Made by a program: the position numbers and the translations under genes. Positions 12,001 through 24,000 of a DNA stretch of 64,000 bases are shown in pieces (position 1 is the first letter of the stretch; each line of letters starts with the position of its first letter). The stretch lies in the NCBI GenBank assembly GCA_030620095.1, contig JAUTXW010005217.1, forward strand, positions 1 through 64,000. Direction: 5' to 3'. The notes below the pieces were generated by a model. The model was not told the origin of the DNA. It saw only the letters and a list, made by a program, of their open reading frames with translations, and made no database searches. Source of the DNA: Kuschelorhynchus macadamiae. Taxonomy: Eukaryota > Arthropoda > Insecta > Coleoptera > Curculionidae.

Positions 12001-15000
12001 ATATCGTCTACGTATCTATACCACACCCTTGGGAAATACTTGAGTTCTTTTTTGAATTGGGTTTCTAATCTGCCCATAAACAAATTTGCAAGGAACGGAG
12101 ATAAGCAATTGCCCATCGCAGTTCCCTCTAGTTGTTTATAATATTTATTGTTGTACTGAAAAAAATTTTGATTCATACATAATTTTGTGAGAAGTAAATA
12201 CTCATCAATAATTTCTTTCTTCAAATTATTAATTTCAAGTAGTTTCTTTAGGTACTCTAAAGCTAGTGGTATGGGTACACTAGGAAACAATGAGCTTACA
12301 TCAAAAGATATTAAAATTTCACCTTCTTTTAAGTGAACATTCTTAATTTTATCTAAGAGTTCTAACGAATTAGTAACCTCAAAGTTATCTTACGAGATAT
12401 TTAATTTGCCGAATTCTTCTACTAACCATTTTGAAATATTGTACGTTGGTGATCCAACAGCTGAAACAATAGGTCTCATGGACTTCCCAGGTTTATGAAT
12501 TTTGGGAAGGCAATACAGTTTAGATAACTGTGGGTTACTATGTGTTAGTTTGAATTTTAGTTTATCGGACACAAGGTTTTTACACTGTTTTAAAGTTCTT
12601 TTTACTTCTGATATCATTTTTGATAACGGGTTTTTCTCAATTAAATCATAAGGACCAGTTTGAATCAAATTGTCTACTCTTTCAAAATAATCTGTTTTGT
12701 CTAGTATAACAACCTTGTTTCCTTTGTCAGCTTTTAAATAAAAACATTCCTTTTTCTTCACTCCCTGGATAACTTCAGTGTTTTTACGAGAAACATATTT
12801 TGACTTGTTGTTAACAACGTTTTTTGAGATTTGATTTCTGCAAGCCTCTCTAATGAATCCCTTAGTTGACTTTGGCACGTATTGAATGGAACTTTCGATA
12901 TTCCCTATAATAGTTGGTAAACTATTTTTTACTGGAGGCTCTGCAAAATTCAAACCTTTATTCAAAAGGGCGATTTCTCTATTATCAAAAGACTGAGAAG
13001 AAAGATTTTCTACAATGTTCTCGACTTCCGAAGAAATTTGTTTTTGTGGTTTCAACTTTCTCAGTTTGTTTTTAAGTGAACACATTTTCTTCAAAAATTT
13101 GGCATCGATAACTACGAACATTTTTCTTTGGAAATCTAACCACTGTTCAAATTCTAAATTACTAAGCTTATAAGTGAGTTTTCTAAATAATCCGTATGCT
13201 TCAATTTCAAGCATACTTCGTTTGCTATACAGATTTTTAATTTCTAAATCTAGCCACTTTTGTTTGGCAAAAGATTCAACCTTCCCAGTAACGGGTGATT
13301 GTTTAGGGATCTTGACTGAAATGAATTTAGGGAAAACTGAAAAAGACTTGCATGATTTTAGAAACCAAATATCTGCTGCTATTAACCTAATCTTAGTACA
13401 GTACTTACAATAAAGGTTTTGTTCCGTTGACCGTGAAGCCATGTTAAGTCCTAACACTGGAACCTGTGGTGGAAGATAGATCAAAATACAAGAGTTCTAA
13501 CCACACTACACCACAACTTGTTACGTTCTGTACAGAAGGTTAGCGAAACGCGCGTCCAGAACGTAACAAGTTTTGGTGTAGTGTGGTTAGAACTCTTGTA
13601 TTTTGATACTATATATTATGTTACATTTATCTTATAAACTAGGTCTTACTGAATAAAATTGTACTCCGTATTAGATGTTAATTGGTAGGGTTGTTCCATG
13701 CAGTCATATGATTTATGTGGCTCCGAATCAGTTTTTCAATTGAGCAGTCCTTATTCCTCAGCTTATTTATGTATGTAGGAATATAAGTATTTTTTCCATA
13801 CAATAGCAAATAATGATAAAAGTTGTCATATACTAGCTGATGAATAAAAATTGTTTGAATTTAAATTTGAATATAAACTAAAGTAACTTATCCTGCACCG
13901 TTGTCAAGTAAGCAATATAGGGGACTATAGGGAATAGGCCCTCTGTCTTTATTTAATGCTTTCTTACCACATTTCTTTATTTCTATATTCTCAAATGCAT
14001 CCAATAATCTATTATTAGATACATTTTTAATTAACTTAAGATTATTTATTCCTATTTGGTGATTGTTTTCCAAAGCATGTTGGGCAACGCTTGACTTTTC
14101 TGTTCTTCCGTATTTTAAATGTGCCATATGGGATTATTATAAACTTATTGGAAGCCTCGGGTGTTGAGGAGTAGTGGCATTATTTAAAATTAAAAATATA
14201 GCTAAAAGCAATGGATATAATGATAATTTTGTAGATAAATTAGTAAAAAAACATAAGCATAAGAAAATGTTAAAAGATGCCACTACTCTTCAAGCACCTG
14301 AGATTCCCAATAAGTTCATAGTAATCCCATATGATCTCAGATATACGAGAGATCTAGAAAAGGTATTTGAAAACGTAGGTTTTAGAGTAGCCAACAAAAC
14401 GGAGAACAGTTTGAAAAATCTCCTTGGAAATCCTAAAGACTAAGTCGACTTGAAGAAGAGGAGTGGCATCTATGAGATTAGCTGTAATGACTGCGATCTA
14501 AAATATGGCAAACTAAACGCTCAATAAACATTCGTTTTAAAGAACACACAACGTTTAAGATACTATAATAAGATATATCTGCTGATGATGTTAACTTGGT
14601 TAACGAAACGCGCGTCCAGAACGTAACAAGTTGTGGTGTAGTGTGGTTAAAACTCTTGTATTTTGATCTGTCTTCCACAACAGGTTCTAGTGTTAGGACT
14701 TAATAATTTTGTTAACATTTTTCTAGAATGCCATTTTGTTTCGCCATATTACATTTTACCAAGTCATCCCCATATGACCATTAATTTTTCACCAAAAATT
14801 TGAAGTCAATCGGGTAAAAACATTCTTTGACGTCGGTCTATTGGTCTCTCTATACGCGCCATATCTAAAAAACTATTTGACCAAAAATCAAGGGTCATAA
14901 CAGGATGAAATGCTGATATTTTGGTAAAATTTGGTGGAACAAAATCACGGAATAGTAAAATGTTATCCAATTTATCTGAAATTTTCCATAAAAACCAGTA

Positions 15001-18000
15001 TTACGTAAAAACCAACTGACAAAATTAACCTGAAGAAACTACTTATTTGATTGATTTCAATCTTTGTGCAAAACTATTAAAAGTGATATAGACATAGACA
15101 TAGATGGGGAGCCCGACAAGGGCAGCACTTAGGCTCACTGGGGCCCATTGTACTATCCCCCCAAGTAGGCGTGTCAGGCCAAGAGCCCACTCCTTTTTAG
15201 AAAAGAAAGGACCCTTTCTGGTCCCGCACGTCCCACAAGCTCGGGTTCCACGTAGGTGTCACCCAAGCAAAGCAGTCTGGCGTTGACTAAAGCGTCACAT
15301 CGACAGACTAGATGCTCAGTAGTTTCATCTACCTCAGCACAAAACCTGCAGTATGGATCGTTGTCGAGTCCAATCTTATGCAGGTAATATTTCACTAGCC
15401 AGTGTCCAGTTAGGACCCCGGTAATAGTTCTAAGTTGACTTCTGTTTAGATTTAGAAGTCTATTAGACTCAGAACGGCTATAAGGGCCTGATATGAAGAC
15501 CTTAGACTGTCTGAGTACTGCCAGCTGGTGCCATTCAGCACGGAATTCCTCGACAGTGCGATTCTTAATCCTAGCCTTGACAGCTGAAGGAGCAATTCCA
15601 AGAGCAGGTTCCGGCCCAGTGAAAGCAGTGTTGCTACCTTCCCGAGCCAGCTGATCCGCCCCTTCATTACCCCCAATGCCTTGATGGCCAGAAAAGTGAT
15701 ATAGAGATGAACTGTTAAAATTGTGGTACGAATTCAAGATGGCGGAACAAAATGGCTACCAAATAAAATGTTTGTAATCGTGAAAAAAAATCACTCTCAA
15801 AGGTTTTACGTAGCTTCAAGTTTTAACGTTTCTAAATACCCAAAATCATATTTTCTCAATTTCGTCGGTCTGTCTGTCGGTCTGTCAATTTGAAGAAACA
15901 CTAAAAAACGACTTATACGATTGACTCCGAATTTCAGTCAAAAATTAAAGGTTACATGCGAATGACAAAAAATTTTTAAACAATCGAATAAGTAATTTCT
16001 CAGATTGATTTTTTAAACGTTTCATTAGGCCCCGTTCTTTGCGTTTCGGGATCCCTGGATATCGAAAAACATGTTTTCTCAATTCCATCTGGCTTTCTGT
16101 CTGTCAGTCTGTTTGATCGCGGCATAGCTAAAAAACTACTTACTCGATTAACCTAAAATTTTGGTAAAACATTAACTTATTATATATGGGAATGACCTGG
16201 TAACATTTTGGTAAAAATCCGTAGGGCGGCCTAACAAAATGTTAAAAAAGAAATATTACTATGGATAAAATCGTACTTATTCAATCGCCGTCAGCGAGTG
16301 TGGTTCAATTTCTAGAGAGGTTGTTGTGACATCTGGTGTCCCACAGGGCTCTCATATTGGTCCAATTCTCTTTCTACTATTTATAAATGATATAGTGTCA
16401 TACTTTAAAGTGTCTAAGTGTCTCTTATACGCAGACGATTTAAAATTCTCTTCACCAGTTTCCCCTGAATCCAATCCACTGCAATCGGACTTGGAAAGGC
16501 TTATCAAATGGTGCAACATTAACCATCTTCTTCTTAATGTTTCTAAATGTAAAGTGCTCCGTTTTCATAAACACATTAAACCCATACTCTCCTCCTACTT
16601 CATAGATAACGTGAGTCTTGAAGTTGTTAGTTCCTTTACAGACCTGGGCGTTATTTTTGATGAGAATTTAACTTTTGGTCTGCACATTGATAGTATTGTA
16701 CTGAAGGGTTTCAGGCTGTTGGGCTTTATAAAGCGGCAAACTAAACATGTCACAGATACTAAAGCAATTGGATGTTTTTATAACTCACTTGTTCGCAGCG
16801 TTCTGGAGTATTGTTCTACAGTTTGGAGTCCATCGTATCAGTGCCACATCGATAAAATCGAACAAGTCCAAAATAGATTTGCCAAATACCTTTTGTATAA
16901 GTTTAATTTTCCGTACCAGGGTTTATCATATAATACCAGAGCTCTTCTGTGTGGCCTTCAAACACTTGAGTTTCGAAGAAAGAAGGCACTTCTAGTTTTT
17001 ATTCACAAACTGCTCAGTGGAGATATTGACTGTCCGATGTTGCTTGAGTCGGTCGTATTTCTGGTTCCTATTAGGAGAACAAGGCAATCTCAACTCTTTT
17101 TTGAAGGATACCATCGTACAAATTATGGGCTTAGCGCATTTGTCGATCGACTGGTACGCAATTACAATCGTCACTTCCCTGATTATGACATTTTCAGTTT
17201 AAGCACTTTACAGCTTAAAAGGCGGTTAAACGAATTGCTTTTATGACTGTTTTATATCTATATATACTTTGTATCTATTTTTATTCACTTGTATTTTAAT
17301 TATTTATGTATTGTGTTGCTTTTTTGACGAACTATTGTGTTTTTTTTTTATTTCTATTCGACATGCCTTTTGGGGCTATTTTACTTTTTACTTTATCTAT
17401 TTGACCTTGCATGCGAATTCGTACCATTTGGAATGTTTAGCATTCTGTAGTGTACGTTTCAGAAGGGCCACTTGTCCGATGCGTGCATCGGCTACGTCCT
17501 TACTTTAAAAAAAAAAAAAATTCTTATCTAATTTCCTTTAAATTTTGCACAAAAATCAAGTGGTTTGTAGGAATTAGCCGATAAAATTTTGGTTCGAATA
17601 CAAGATGGCGATACATAATGTGGGTTTTAATCAAACATTTAAAAATTCTGCCCGAAAAGCTACTTAATGGATTTATTTCAAATTTGTGTAGTTAGTACTA
17701 GATTCATTTCAAATAATGTACAAGCATTCAGTTTGGAGTAGAGATGAAATAGTAAATTTGTGGTAAAAAAAATTTTCTTATTCAATCCACTTTAAGTTTT
17801 GCACAAAAATTAAAAGTGATACAGAAATAAATTGTTACGAATTCAACATGATGGAACAAAATAGCGATGTGTCGCTGTAAAAATTAATTGTTCAATTTAT
17901 TTTAAATTATTCCCAAAAATCAAATATGACATAGGTAAAAACTGGTAGAATTTTGGTAGGAATTCATAATGTTGGAAAAATATGGCCTAATAATAATAAT

Positions 18001-21000
18001 AATAATAATAATAATTGAACTCTTTATTCAAAATAGTACAAAATATGTATAATACACTTTTTTTATAAAGGATGAAAAGGCGAAGTTCACCTTATTGAGA
18101 CAAGTCTTGATAAGGTGTTTTTACACTTAACCCAAGAGTAGTAGTAAAAAATGCATATTGCTCTGCACATAGCACAATATTATAATAACTAAACTTAACG
18201 TTCAATAATTTAATTGATACTGATTTATAATTTTTGTTTTGTAAAACAGGACTATCTGGTCGAATCTTTTTTTTTTGTTATTTTTAGGCTAATTATTAAA
18301 TAAATATTTTTTTAAATTATATCGGAAGGAAGGCACGGAGCGACATGTGAGGTAAGGCATTACAAACAGAGGCGATCTGATAAGAAAACGACCTCTCAAA
18401 AAATGAGGTTCTATGCATAGGCGGAGTCAGAGTACCCTTAAACCTAATATTTAATGTATGAACGTCTGTTCTGAATAATACTTTACGATACAGATAGGAA
18501 GGCTTTTTATTAGTTAGTATGTTATGATATAACACTGCACAATGAAACCTAAGTCGCCTTTTCATGTTAAGCCATCGAGATTCGAAAAGTTTGTGACTCA
18601 CAGGCTGACGTCTTCTTATTACATATATAAATCTAAGACAGCAATTTTGTATCCTCTGCACCCGCTGCGCCGTCGTGGCTGAGAGATAGGGTCCGTACAC
18701 AACTTCGCAATAATTGAAAATCGACAGCACCAAAGAATCACATAAAATCCGTTTTAAATTTAAGTCAAGAATATGCCTTGAATTATAAAGAAGTTTTAAT
18801 CTAACAATTGCTTTTTTGATACAATTCGAAATATGTTTTTCGAACCTTAGATCACAGTCCAAAATCAGTCCCAGATTTTTAGCTTCATTTTTAAATGGTA
18901 TCCGCTGGTTGTCAATGCGAATGTCCAATCTACCCGAAACCTTAGTTCTATCGCCCGGCCTTCCAAATAACATAGCTGTACACTTGTTCGGATTTAATCT
19001 CAAGCAATGATCAAGGGAAACTCTGCGAATAATATCCAGATCCGTATTTATAACTTGACAGCTATATTCTGCAGCATTCGAATGAAAAGAGTAAAATATT
19101 TGCGTATCGTCAGCGTACATTTGTACATTACAGTTAGTTATGAAGGTAGGCAACATAGAAGTATACAAAGTAAATAATATGGGACCCAAAACTGACCCTT
19201 GCGGTACACCCTTAGTAGTGGATAGATAGTGAGAGGACCTGCCATGAAGCACAACCGCTTGTTTCCTATCTTTAAAATAATTTTTGAAAAAAAGCACAGC
19301 AGACTGACTTGAACCGCAAAATCTTAGTATTATTTCCAAAGCCGCGTGATTCAAGGTGTCAAACGCCTTGGAATAATCAAGTAAAATTAAAATTGTACAT
19401 AGACCCCTATCAGCAGCCGTAAAAATGTGGTCGGTTACATTAAGTAAAGCCGTCGCGCACCCGTGTCCCTCCCTGAATCCCGATTGTGTTTCAGGAAGGA
19501 TCTTAAACTTTTCAATATGTTCCACTAGTTGACGTTTAACTGCATATTCCAGTATCTTAGACAGGACTGGCAGGATACTTATCGGCCTAAGATCATTATA
19601 TCCCGAGGGTTTGCTAACCTTAAGTAAAGGTATAATATGCGCTGTTTTCCAATCAGATGGAAAAACTGAGTGCTCAATACAAAAATTAACTACATGCGTT
19701 AAATATTTAAGAATAAAAGGACAGCACATAATTATAAAATTAATGTGCATACCATCTGCTCCGACAGCACAGGATTTTATAGAAAACAGGGAAATTGAAA
19801 CATCTTTCTCCGAGATAAACTTAAAAGATAAAAAAGAGTCGATATTTTGTTTAGTACCGCTATACAAAGCTTTAAAGCCATGTAAATCAATATTTTGATT
19901 CGGAATAGAGAACACAAAGTGTTGATTAATTAAGTTCACATCAGAAATGTCGTAAGGAATACTAGAAATATTTTTATTTTTTTGATATATATGAAGGTTA
20001 TGTAAAGCACTCCACACATTCTTGGACCCTAACTGACTTTGCTGCCGAATGTAAGGCCTTTTTTTTCTCTTTATTGCTTTGTTTTTAAAATTTTTTAGCT
20101 GAATGTATTCTTGACGATCCTGTTCGGCTTTAGTTCTTCTATATTTAGTTTTTGCTTTGTTCGTTAATGATACCAATCTCGCAATATTATCAACAAACCA
20201 GGGATTATGTGGTTTTTTAAAAACACGTGTCTGAAGAGGGGCATGTATGTCCATTAATGTTTTAATATTTTCATTAAAGAAAGCCAGTTTTTCATCAATA
20301 TTATTAATATGAAAAATGTTATTCCAGGGGATGGACCTAAGATGATCGTAAAGTAGAAGCTCATCAACTCTTTTAAAATTTCTAAAAGTAATTGGTTTAG
20401 GTTGGTTTACAGAAAAATCTATAAATATTTTGACAAAAACAAGCTCATGATCAGAAAAACATACAAGTCTCGTTCCACATTCTATCAAAGGAAAATTTTC
20501 AGGAATAATAATATGATCAAGAAGTTTTGAACTTGAGGACGTTATTCGAGTTGGTTCATTAATGATTTGTTTTAACCCGGCAGTATCCAAAAGATTTAAA
20601 TATTTATTTGTTAATGAATTATTAAAATCCAAAATATCTATATTAAAGTCTCCTAAACAAATTAAGTTATCACATATAGGAATTAGGTTAAATATGGCCT
20701 CCTCAAATTTCTCAATAAAATGGGTGAAGTCCATACTGGGGGGTTTATAAACACACCCAATAATGACATATTTATGTGGAAGTTTTATCTTTATCCAAAT
20801 ATCCTCAATTCCTACCGTCGATTCCAGTACGTCATATGATAGTGCTCTCTTTATATATATCCCCACACCTCCCCCCTCAACCCGCCAGCCCTATCCCTTC
20901 GAACAATATTATAGCCGTTTAAATTAACAACATCATTTTCAATTCGACCAGAAAGCCATGTTTCTGACACACATATTATATCATAAACGCTATTACTAAA

Positions 21001-24000
21001 TAAATCCAGAAATTGATCAAAATGTGCCAATAGTGAACGAGCATTAATATGACAAATCAATAAATTTTTCATATAACGCAATATGAAAAGAGCAATTAGA
21101 AATTATAAAAATGAAAAATGAAAATTTAAAAATAAAAATTATGAGTATTATCAAATGAGCCTCCGTGGCAATATTAATATACCAAACTAATTTGGAAAGC
21201 ATATAAGTCGCATACATCATATATTTATTTGCTATGTCTAGAGATAAACATAACAATCTCAACAACAAATTCCAATGATTATGAATTAAAAAATGAGATC
21301 CCAAAACCAAGAAACAATTAATAATTCTCGCAGTATCAAAAACTTAACCACAGTAATAACCACTATGTTGTCAAAATGAAGTGGCACACCCATAATATAT
21401 ATCATTAACACTTTGTGCAGAGTTACATTTTAAGCACAACGTATGTGTCTAATATCAGGAAACATTTTACAAAATAGCAAATTATTATTATTTTTCTTTT
21501 TTTTGTAATAGAAAACCGTCAAAGAAAATATGTTCCACGCTTTTATATCACTTCAAATTAACATACATTATATTTCTTTAATACAAAATTTCGAATTATA
21601 GCACACACATGTATGCACCGAGGCCAAAAAAAAAAAAACTTACAAAATAAGAAACCATTCGCTGACTGTAGCAAACATCTGCATAACCACAAAGATATAC
21701 TACAACAACAATGCAATCCCATAATAACAATGCAATCCCGGAGCATATTTTAAAATTATTCCAGTTTATAATAATCAGTTCGGAGTTCAGACACAGTGCT
21801 AAAAACACGCTTAAATTTAAATTGTACTTACAGATATTATTTGTTTACTAAAGAAGATAACTGTTCGGTGTTTTCGATACGATGCACGCGATCACCACAC
21901 TTAACGTAGACAATGCCATTTTGGCACCACACAGACTTATTTGTGAACATATTCACTGCACTCTTAAATAATCCAAGTCGGAATTGCGTTAAGTCCTCCT
22001 GGATAATAACACCCGAATTTTTCAAATTCTTACGGCTTCGGAGCACTGCCGCCCGACTCGATTCCGTACTGAAACACACGACTGATTTTGCGTTTACTCT
22101 ATAGCAACTTTTAATATCGTTGTGTGCTAATTTAAGGTTAAGTTTCCGATTGAACATATTTAGAGCAATATCCCTAAGATTTTCGTGGTTCTCCCTAGGG
22201 ATACCAAATATTCTTATGTTAAGGCTCCTGGAAGCCTGTTCCTGCCGATCAAGCATAATTTCAAGCTTATTATAGTTCGATCTGAGGAAACTAACCTCCT
22301 TATTTAGGGTACCAATAGACTTTTTCTGTTCAACAAACTGCTTATCAAGTCTTTCCTTCAACTTGCCGTAGACTTTGTTTACCAGATCTTCCAGAAATTT
22401 GTCAGTGAGGGCCTCCTTAATTTGGTCTTGAAATAACTCCTTTATTTGCAATAAATCATTCTTGGATAGACCCATCCTTAAATTCCAATATAACTGTCAA
22501 CAGTGTTCACAATCACTAGGTGAATATGTTTTTGTAAAAAGAATGAACAAAATGAAAAAAAATCACCCGTAATAACACTCACTCTAAACTTCGGCTCGTT
22601 ATGAAATGAATTTACAAAAACAACTCCATAAATACGTATTTTTACACAGTTATTTTATTAAAAATTTCTGGACCACAGAAGCACACGTCAACTACTCACA
22701 TAGCGCCATCTACTACTAAAATAAAAAAAAATTGTATTACTAAATGACTATTTACCAAACTAAATGTATAATAAACTTACTGATTTTTTTAAATATTATA
22801 ATATATTACATTTCTTAAGTCTTTGAAGTCTATATTAAATTATACCAATGTCTTAAAAATTAATGGTTTTCGAAATATGGAAGGCTTTAGAATTACGATA
22901 TTTTGGATATAATTGCTTACCTATTTAAATACCCGCCGCTAGCTGGAGAAAAAGGTTTATTTTTTGATGGTCATAACATTGATGTTTGAAGTCTGATTTA
23001 CTGTTTCACTTATTTTTATTTTGTGCTAATATTGTATGAAATATTTACCAAATGAGATACAACATTTTACAGAATCAAACATAAACAATAAAATAAATAA
23101 AACCCTTAATTTCTAGCCTAAATGAAATACTCTGCATGTTCCCCATTAACTTTGTCTTTTTTTGCCGTTCCAGTGCATTTATAATTGCTTCGTACTCATT
23201 TTCGTTTCAATTTCTTATCCCTTCAACAACTTTTCTCTGAATTTCTTCAATAATATTGCTATCTCTATAAACTACGTAATTTCATACAACAGATAGCCCC
23301 AAAGGAAGATATCCATGGGCGTTAGATCTAGCCGGTTCGTGGGCTAGCTGTTTGGTCCATATCTCCCCTTCCACACTTGACAATTATTTTGAGGAAAGTC
23401 TCTTACTGCCACAGTAATATGGAGTGGTGCCTCGTCTTGGTGCCAAATTGTATTTTGCCGAGTTTGAAGTGGTAGTTCATCGATAAGTTGTTGAATTTGA
23501 TTTTCCAAAAGTTTGAGATATTTTAGTTGCCACATATAAAAACTGGACCTAACACCTTATGCCGCAAAATACCGCACTTATTGATGATAGGCTTTATATA
23601 ACAATTGGCTTGACAGCTTCTAAAATCTCATCGGACCAAATATAGTACAGTGAAACCTCTCAACAACGGACAGTAGCCGTGCCACAGAAACTGTCCGTTG
23701 TATAGAGGTGTCCGTTGTGTGGAGTAAAAAAATTAGATACTAATGTAATTTTATTTAAAAAAAACATTTTATTTTTAAGTAAAAAAATAACATGTTTAGT
23801 ACAAATTATTTATACAATTGTTATTACGTATACACCAACATCTTTTACATACATATATGCCTACTACTACTAAAAATGTACTAGCTAATATAAAATATTA
23901 TACTACCTACATATACAGTTCTACTTTATAAAAAGTTTCTATTTAAAAAAAAATTATAAAGTGTTGTTTGTCTTAAACTAGTTAATTTATTTTTAATAAT

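Larger units (their letters stand above)
10897..13605 (-). mobile_element. Penelope-like element PLE#2, near full length, 15-bp TSD
   Basis: TACTATATATTATGT occurs on both sides (ending at 10896 and at 13619), so the insertion boundaries can be read. In minus orientation the order is: an inverted partial PLTR (about 13548-13605), an upstream PLTR part (13447-13533), the coding region (13442 to 11071) and a downstream PLTR (10897-11030) with a hammerhead motif. Coding breaks are few (one stop, one frameshift), so this is a fairly young copy. It lies in the 3' UTR of non-LTR#1. Confidence 0.8.
7148..14700. mobile_element. Nested retroelement block, one primary insertion with 13-bp TSD
   Basis: TAATAATTTTGTT occurs at 7135-7147 and again at 14701-14713, flanking the block exactly. 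Removing the block rejoins a normal array unit. The outermost element is PLE#1, now split into 7148-7242 and about 13870-14700. Its two ends are PLTR copies in opposite orientation, minus at the left and plus at the right. A 5'-truncated non-LTR element (7243-13869) sits inside it and in turn carries non-LTR#2 (about 8136-9998) and PLE#2 (10897-13605). Confidence 0.8.
17991..22720 (-). mobile_element. Near full-length two-ORF non-LTR retrotransposon
   Basis: In minus orientation: 5' UTR (about 22720-22476), ORF1 (22475-21837), a spacer of about 750 bp, ORF2 (21081-18317), and a 3' UTR ending in GAATAAAGAG and a (TTA)n tail (17991-18016). The tail and gene order fit a jockey/CR1-like element. 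Only one frameshift is seen. The 5' boundary is approximate and I could not identify a target duplication. Confidence 0.75.
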
